Source: Bacillota bacterium (lineage in GTDB: Bacteria; Bacillota; Sulfobacillia; Symbiobacteriales; Symbiobacteriaceae). Taken from it: a stretch of DNA of 8,481 nucleotides. The stretch spans positions 1 to 8,481 of the forward strand of contig JAQBPS010000029.1 in assembly GCA_028287415.1 (NCBI GenBank), in the 5' to 3' direction. Under the pieces are notes generated by a model. The model was not told the DNA's origin and searched no databases. It saw only the letters and a list, made by a program, of their open reading frames with translations. The position numbers and the translations under genes were made by a program. Positions 5,997-8,481 of this stretch are shown here, piece by piece; positions within the stretch are counted from its first letter, which is position 1, and each line of letters starts with the position of its first letter.

Positions 5997-6311
5997 TTGA
6001 GCGAGGGAAAGGCCGATCTGCTGGAGGCTTGTAAGCACCGCAAGATGAAAGTCACCGAGACACCGGCCAACCTCCTGGAGGCCCGGCTGAAAGCCAAGGG
6101 CACACTGGATGGCATGGACGTCCGCATCGACACGAACTGCATTTCCGGCATGCCAGGTGAGAGCATGGGCGCCGTGACGATTCGCGGCAACCTGGCCCAG
6201 ATTCTCTCCGTGCTGGCCCGTGTGTGGCCGGCAGCGCCCGATGTGAGCGAAGTGGTTTCGCCGGGGCGCAAGAGCTGGCCGGATCACCGGCCGGAGCGTA
6301 AAAAGGAATAA
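5997..6311 (+). CDS. Conserved-looking small protein of unknown function
   Basis: I do not recognise this 104-residue protein. It is probably cytoplasmic, since no signal peptide or membrane helix is visible. It starts with a charged helical-looking segment (KADLLEACKHRKMKVTETPANLLEARLK), followed by an apparent beta-rich middle (GTLDGMDVRIDTNCISG) and a helical stretch (NLAQILSVLARVW). It ends in a hydrophilic basic tail after residue 88. Cysteines are at 12 and 48. Evidence that it is a real gene: AGGAGG 6 bases before the TTG start, a TATAAT upstream and a good terminator right after the stop. It appears monocistronic, between the cyclase gene and a convergent NTPase gene. Confidence 0.75.
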   Translation: MSEGKADLLEACKHRKMKVTETPANLLEARLKAKGTLDGMDVRIDTNCISGMPGESMGAVTIRGNLAQILSVLARVWPAAPDVSEVVSPGRKSWPDHRPERKKE

Positions 6312-6324
6312 CGTCTGCTACTTC

Positions 6325-6353
6325 AGCACCTCGCGCATGCGGGGTGCTATTTT
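6325..6353 (+). terminator. Intrinsic terminator of the small orphan gene
   Basis: AGCACCTCGC (6325-6334) pairs with GCGGGGTGCT (6339-6348) around the loop GCAT, a 10-bp stem with one U-G pair, followed by ATTTTC. It begins 13 bases after the stop. On the minus strand the wobble becomes an A/C mismatch and no T-tract follows, so it acts rightward. Its T-tract reaches the stop codon of the convergent gene. Confidence 0.82.
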
Positions 6354-7168
6354 CATTCGACCATCAGGCGGCGGGCGTCCAGGTTGATGGCCAGGACGTT
6401 CAGGGCCGTCATGTGCTCGATCTGCCGGGCGACGGACTGCTGCGTCTCACGGAGGACGTCCCAGGCCTTGTGGCCGTAGCGAAGGACGATCTCCATCTCC
6501 ACCTGCACGCCCTCGCGACGGCTCTCCACGACCACCTTGCCAACTCGCCCGACCCCCTCAACCAGCTCGGCCGCCCGGGTGGCGATCGCGGCCACCACGG
6601 TATCGGCGATGAAAAACTTCCCCAGCGAGCTGAAGGTGGGCCGGACGACCGACTTCTCAACTGCGACGGCGTCCACATCCTGCTCACGCTTGAGGATGTA
6701 ACGCAGCGGGTCGACCATGTAGCCCGAGAACGTCTTCTTGACCTCGAATGTGGGCGCCGGAATCACATGCTTGCCTTCCTGGCGCCGCTTCCGCCGGGCG
6801 AGCCGAATTTGTGCGGGCGACGCAATGTCCTCAATGCGGATCGTCGTCTCCGGGCGCGGCAAGTCCAGCGCATCGCAAATGCGCTCGATCATGTCGTCGG
6901 AGGTGCCAAGAATCAAGATCCGCTTTGACTTATGGGTCCACAGCGCGCTGCGGACCTCCTCCTGGTGTGCCTTGTCATGGAAGATCGCCCTGCGCACCGC
7001 GGCCATCTTGTTGTCCTCACGTTTGGCGCTGGTGCCGGCCACGATCTTGCCGTCGCGAATGAGCAGGCCGTCGTCGATGATCGCCTCGCACTCATGCTGG
7101 TGCGCCACAATCCCGGCGCGGTGGCTCTTGCCGCTTCCCGCCGGGCCCACCAAGGCGACGACGTCCAC
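6353..7168 (-). CDS. P-loop NTPase fused to an Asp23/Gls24-like domain
   Basis: This 271-residue protein has two parts. Residues 1 to about 160 form a nucleotide-binding domain with P-loop GPAGSGKS (8-15) directly after the first strand, acidic IIDDGLL (30-36), a strand RILILGTS (83-90) and conserved-looking KHVIPAPTFEVKKTFSGY (133-150). Residues from about 175 resemble an Asp23/Gls24 (DUF322) domain: start F-x-I-x-D-x-V-V-A-A-I, then AAELVEGVGRV, alternating strands with VEMEIVLRYG, and a final helix QQSVARQIEHMTALNV with strand INLDARRLMV. Asp23-type proteins are linked to cell-envelope stress in Gram-positives; the role of this fusion is unknown to me. I chose GTG 7168 because the frame upstream lacks domain character and runs into the divergent gene. 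A G-rich run lies 6 bases before it, and a promoter candidate at 7204-7232 would start transcription near 7197. Confidence 0.82.
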   Translation of the reverse strand: MDVVALVGPAGSGKSHRAGIVAHQHECEAIIDDGLLIRDGKIVAGTSAKREDNKMAAVRRAIFHDKAHQEEVRSALWTHKSKRILILGTSDDMIERICDALDLPRPETTIRIEDIASPAQIRLARRKRRQEGKHVIPAPTFEVKKTFSGYMVDPLRYILKREQDVDAVAVEKSVVRPTFSSLGKFFIADTVVAAIATRAAELVEGVGRVGKVVVESRREGVQVEMEIVLRYGHKAWDVLRETQQSVARQIEHMTALNVLAINLDARRLMVE

Positions 7169-7203
7169 CGGAATCCCCCCCGCCCCACATTCCGCTGCTT
7201 CCA

Positions 7204-7232
7204 ACAATACCAAATCCCTGTGATAGGGGCAA
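7204..7232 (-). promoter_or_regulatory. Candidate promoter of the NTPase–Asp23 gene
   Basis: On the minus strand, TTGCCC (7232-7227), 17 bases, then TATTGT (7209-7204); each hexamer matches consensus at 4 of 6. The predicted start near 7197 gives a 28-base leader to GTG 7168, which supports the short form of the protein. The spacer contains a small inverted repeat, CCCT-5-AGGG (7216-7228), a possible operator. Confidence 0.45.
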
Positions 7233-7274
7233 CAGAACCTGCGCTGCATACCCTGGAGCGACTCTGACCGCGAC

Positions 7275-7283
7275 AAGGGAGGT
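7275..7283 (+). promoter_or_regulatory. Ribosome binding site of the two-P-loop NTPase gene
   Basis: AAGGGAGGT is a strong Shine-Dalgarno match. GGAGG ends 9 bases before GTG 7292, which fixes this start. I saw no convincing plus-strand promoter upstream. Confidence 0.8.
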
Positions 7284-7291
7284 CCTGCAGC

Positions 7292-8413
7292 GTGAGTAAG
7301 CAGGGAGCTGTGAAACATGTGTTTCCGGGGGCCAATACCCCGCAGGGATTCTATTCGCTATATGACCACATCGCGCCCGTAGACGCCAACAAGATCTTTG
7401 TGCTCAAGGGCGGTCCGGGCGTGGGCAAATCGACCTTTCTCCGCAAGCTCGCGGAGGACCTGCTCGTCCGGGGCTTTGACGTGGAGTACCATCACTGCTC
7501 GGCTGACAACAACTCATTGGATGCGATCTACATACCGGCCGGAGATGTAGCGCTGCTGGATGGCACGGCCCCGCACGTGGTCGACCCGAAGAACCCGGGC
7601 GCCGTCGATGAGATCATCCACCTCGGCGATTACTGGGATGAGTACGCGCTGCGGGCGCCCGCGAACCGGGAGGCCATCCTGAACGCAAACGCTGGCTGCA
7701 GCTTCCGGTTCAAGCGGGCGAACGATGCCCTCAGGGCCGCCAAGGCCTATCTCGAGGAATGGAAGGCCTACCACACGGCCTGTCTGCAGGTCGGCGCCCT
7801 CAACGCCGCATCGGAGGACTTGATCGCCGAAATCCTGCCTGAGCGGACGGGGAATACCGGCAGTGCCCGGCGGCTGTTTGCCTCCGCCGTCACCTACGAC
7901 GGGGCCCGGCACTGGCTGCAGTCGCTCTTCCACGACGCCGCCCGGCGGTACATCGTGAAGGGCGAGCCGGGCACCGGCAAGTCGACCCTGGTGGGGCGCC
8001 TCGCCGACGCCGCCCTTGCGAGGGGCTATGCACTGGATCTGTACCACTGCCCCATGTATCCGGAGCAGGTGGACCACATCTACATCCGGGATGTGCGGGT
8101 CGCTGTGATCACCTCCGCCTGGCCGCACGAGTACGAACCGGCGTCCGGCGATGTCGTGATCGATACCCGCCGCTTTATCGACGAGGAGCGGCTGGCTGAT
8201 TATGCGGACGATATTGCCGCCGCACGGGTCGGGTTCCAGGCGGCGATCGACCGGGAGATTCATCATCTGGCCGTCGCCAAGCAGACGCATGACGAGCTGG
8301 AGCGTTACTACGTGCCGCACATGGACTTTGCAGCCGTAGAACAGCGCCGGCTCAAGACCCTCAGCCGGATCCTTGAACTGGTCGCCGAGCGGCAGCCGGT
8401 GGGTGCTGGCTGA
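7292..8413 (+). CDS. Internally duplicated P-loop NTPase (PRK06851-like)
   Basis: This 373-residue cytoplasmic protein resembles a conserved Firmicutes family of uncharacterised ATPases that I know as PRK06851. It consists of two P-loop units. Unit 1 has GGPGVGKST (40-48), then EYHHCS (65-70), LDAIYI (76-81) and APHVVDP (93-99). Unit 2 has GEPGTGKST (224-232), then DLYHCP (249-254), VDHIYI (260-265) and WPHEYEP (277-283). HVFPGANTPQGFYSLYDHI before the first P-loop and the segment near 98-114 are strongly family-like. A helical, charged stretch (about 140-185) links the units, and helices with many charges follow residue 295. No substrate is known to me; the fold suggests a kinase-like or AAA-type activity. 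It is transcribed divergently from the P-loop–Asp23 gene and ends at a hairpin. Confidence 0.88.
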   Translation: MSKQGAVKHVFPGANTPQGFYSLYDHIAPVDANKIFVLKGGPGVGKSTFLRKLAEDLLVRGFDVEYHHCSADNNSLDAIYIPAGDVALLDGTAPHVVDPKNPGAVDEIIHLGDYWDEYALRAPANREAILNANAGCSFRFKRANDALRAAKAYLEEWKAYHTACLQVGALNAASEDLIAEILPERTGNTGSARRLFASAVTYDGARHWLQSLFHDAARRYIVKGEPGTGKSTLVGRLADAALARGYALDLYHCPMYPEQVDHIYIRDVRVAVITSAWPHEYEPASGDVVIDTRRFIDEERLADYADDIAAARVGFQAAIDREIHHLAVAKQTHDELERYYVPHMDFAAVEQRRLKTLSRILELVAERQPVGAG

Positions 8414-8434
8414 GCCGCGGCGGTAAACGCCACC

Positions 8435-8461
8435 GGGAGCCACCCCCGCGGGATGGCTCCC
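8435..8461 (+). terminator. Hairpin after the two-P-loop NTPase gene
   Basis: GGGAGCCA (8435-8442) and TGGCTCCC (8454-8461) form an 8-bp stem that can extend by three inner C-G pairs after one mismatch. It starts 21 bases after the stop and is followed by TTGCTTATG, a weak T-tract. It is probably a rightward terminator. Confidence 0.65.
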
Positions 8462-8481
8462 TTGCTTATGCCCTCGCCACC

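Noticed and set aside
6344..6928. Plus-strand open frame of 194 codons opposite the Asp23-fusion gene
   Set aside because: It starts inside a terminator hairpin, lacks a ribosome site, and the opposite strand has clear domains.
7169..7318. Upstream extension of the NTPase–Asp23 frame to 321 codons
   Set aside because: The added 50 residues have no domain character, would cover the predicted promoter, and overlap the start of the divergent gene. The first strand of the P-loop fold begins right at GTG 7168.
7514..8443. Minus-strand open frame of 309 codons opposite the two-P-loop NTPase
   Set aside because: No recognisable motif or ribosome site; the plus strand encodes two P-loops and has a strong start. 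Long antisense frames are common at this base composition.
1..8481. Mobile elements, CRISPR arrays, tRNA or rRNA genes, phage attachment sites
   Set aside because: No transposase, no spaced direct repeats, no cloverleaf or rRNA sequence was recognised on either strand; gene content is chromosomal and the composition appears even by eye.

Overview
The window looks like a chromosomal segment of a GC-rich, Gram-positive-type bacterium of the Firmicutes, most like the Symbiobacterium group. The clues are a glnR–glnA pair with canonical GlnR operators and a sigma-A-type promoter, strong purine-rich ribosome binding sites, many GTG and TTG starts, a lipoprotein PstS, an Asp23/Gls24-type domain, and a two-P-loop NTPase family that I associate with Firmicutes. 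The taxon is an inference, because there is no rRNA or other marker in the window.

Layout. Positions 1-645, minus strand: the first 40 codons of glutamine synthetase (glnA), the MerR-family nitrogen regulator gene glnR, and their control region. That region has a near-consensus promoter with one perfect GlnR box just upstream of the -35 and a second in the leader. Positions 687-3880, minus strand: a compact phosphate-uptake operon, pstS-pstC-pstA-pstB, with overlapping genes and a hairpin after pstB. No phoU lies in the window. Positions 3949-5853, plus strand: a six-helix membrane protein resembling the ferric-reductase/MsrQ (YedZ) cytochrome b family, followed after 24 bases by a membrane-anchored diguanylate cyclase with intact GGDEF and I-site motifs. 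Positions 5854-6348: a hairpin that pairs better on the minus strand, a minus-strand promoter candidate, and a small orphan gene of 104 residues with its own -10 element and terminator.

Positions 6353-8461 hold the least familiar part: two divergent P-loop NTPase genes. The minus-strand gene joins an N-terminal P-loop domain to a C-terminal Asp23/Gls24-like domain. The plus-strand gene encodes an internally duplicated protein with two P-loop units, each carrying matching HC, IYI and PH motifs. They share a 123-bp start-to-start region with a promoter candidate and a small inverted repeat. Neither has a function I can name with confidence.

How the parts relate: nitrogen assimilation (GlnR/GlnA) and phosphate import (Pst) are nutrient-acquisition modules that sit side by side but are separated by a hairpin. 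The membrane cytochrome-like protein and the cyclase probably form one transcript and may link a membrane or redox state to cyclic-di-GMP. I saw no mobile element, CRISPR array, tRNA or rRNA.
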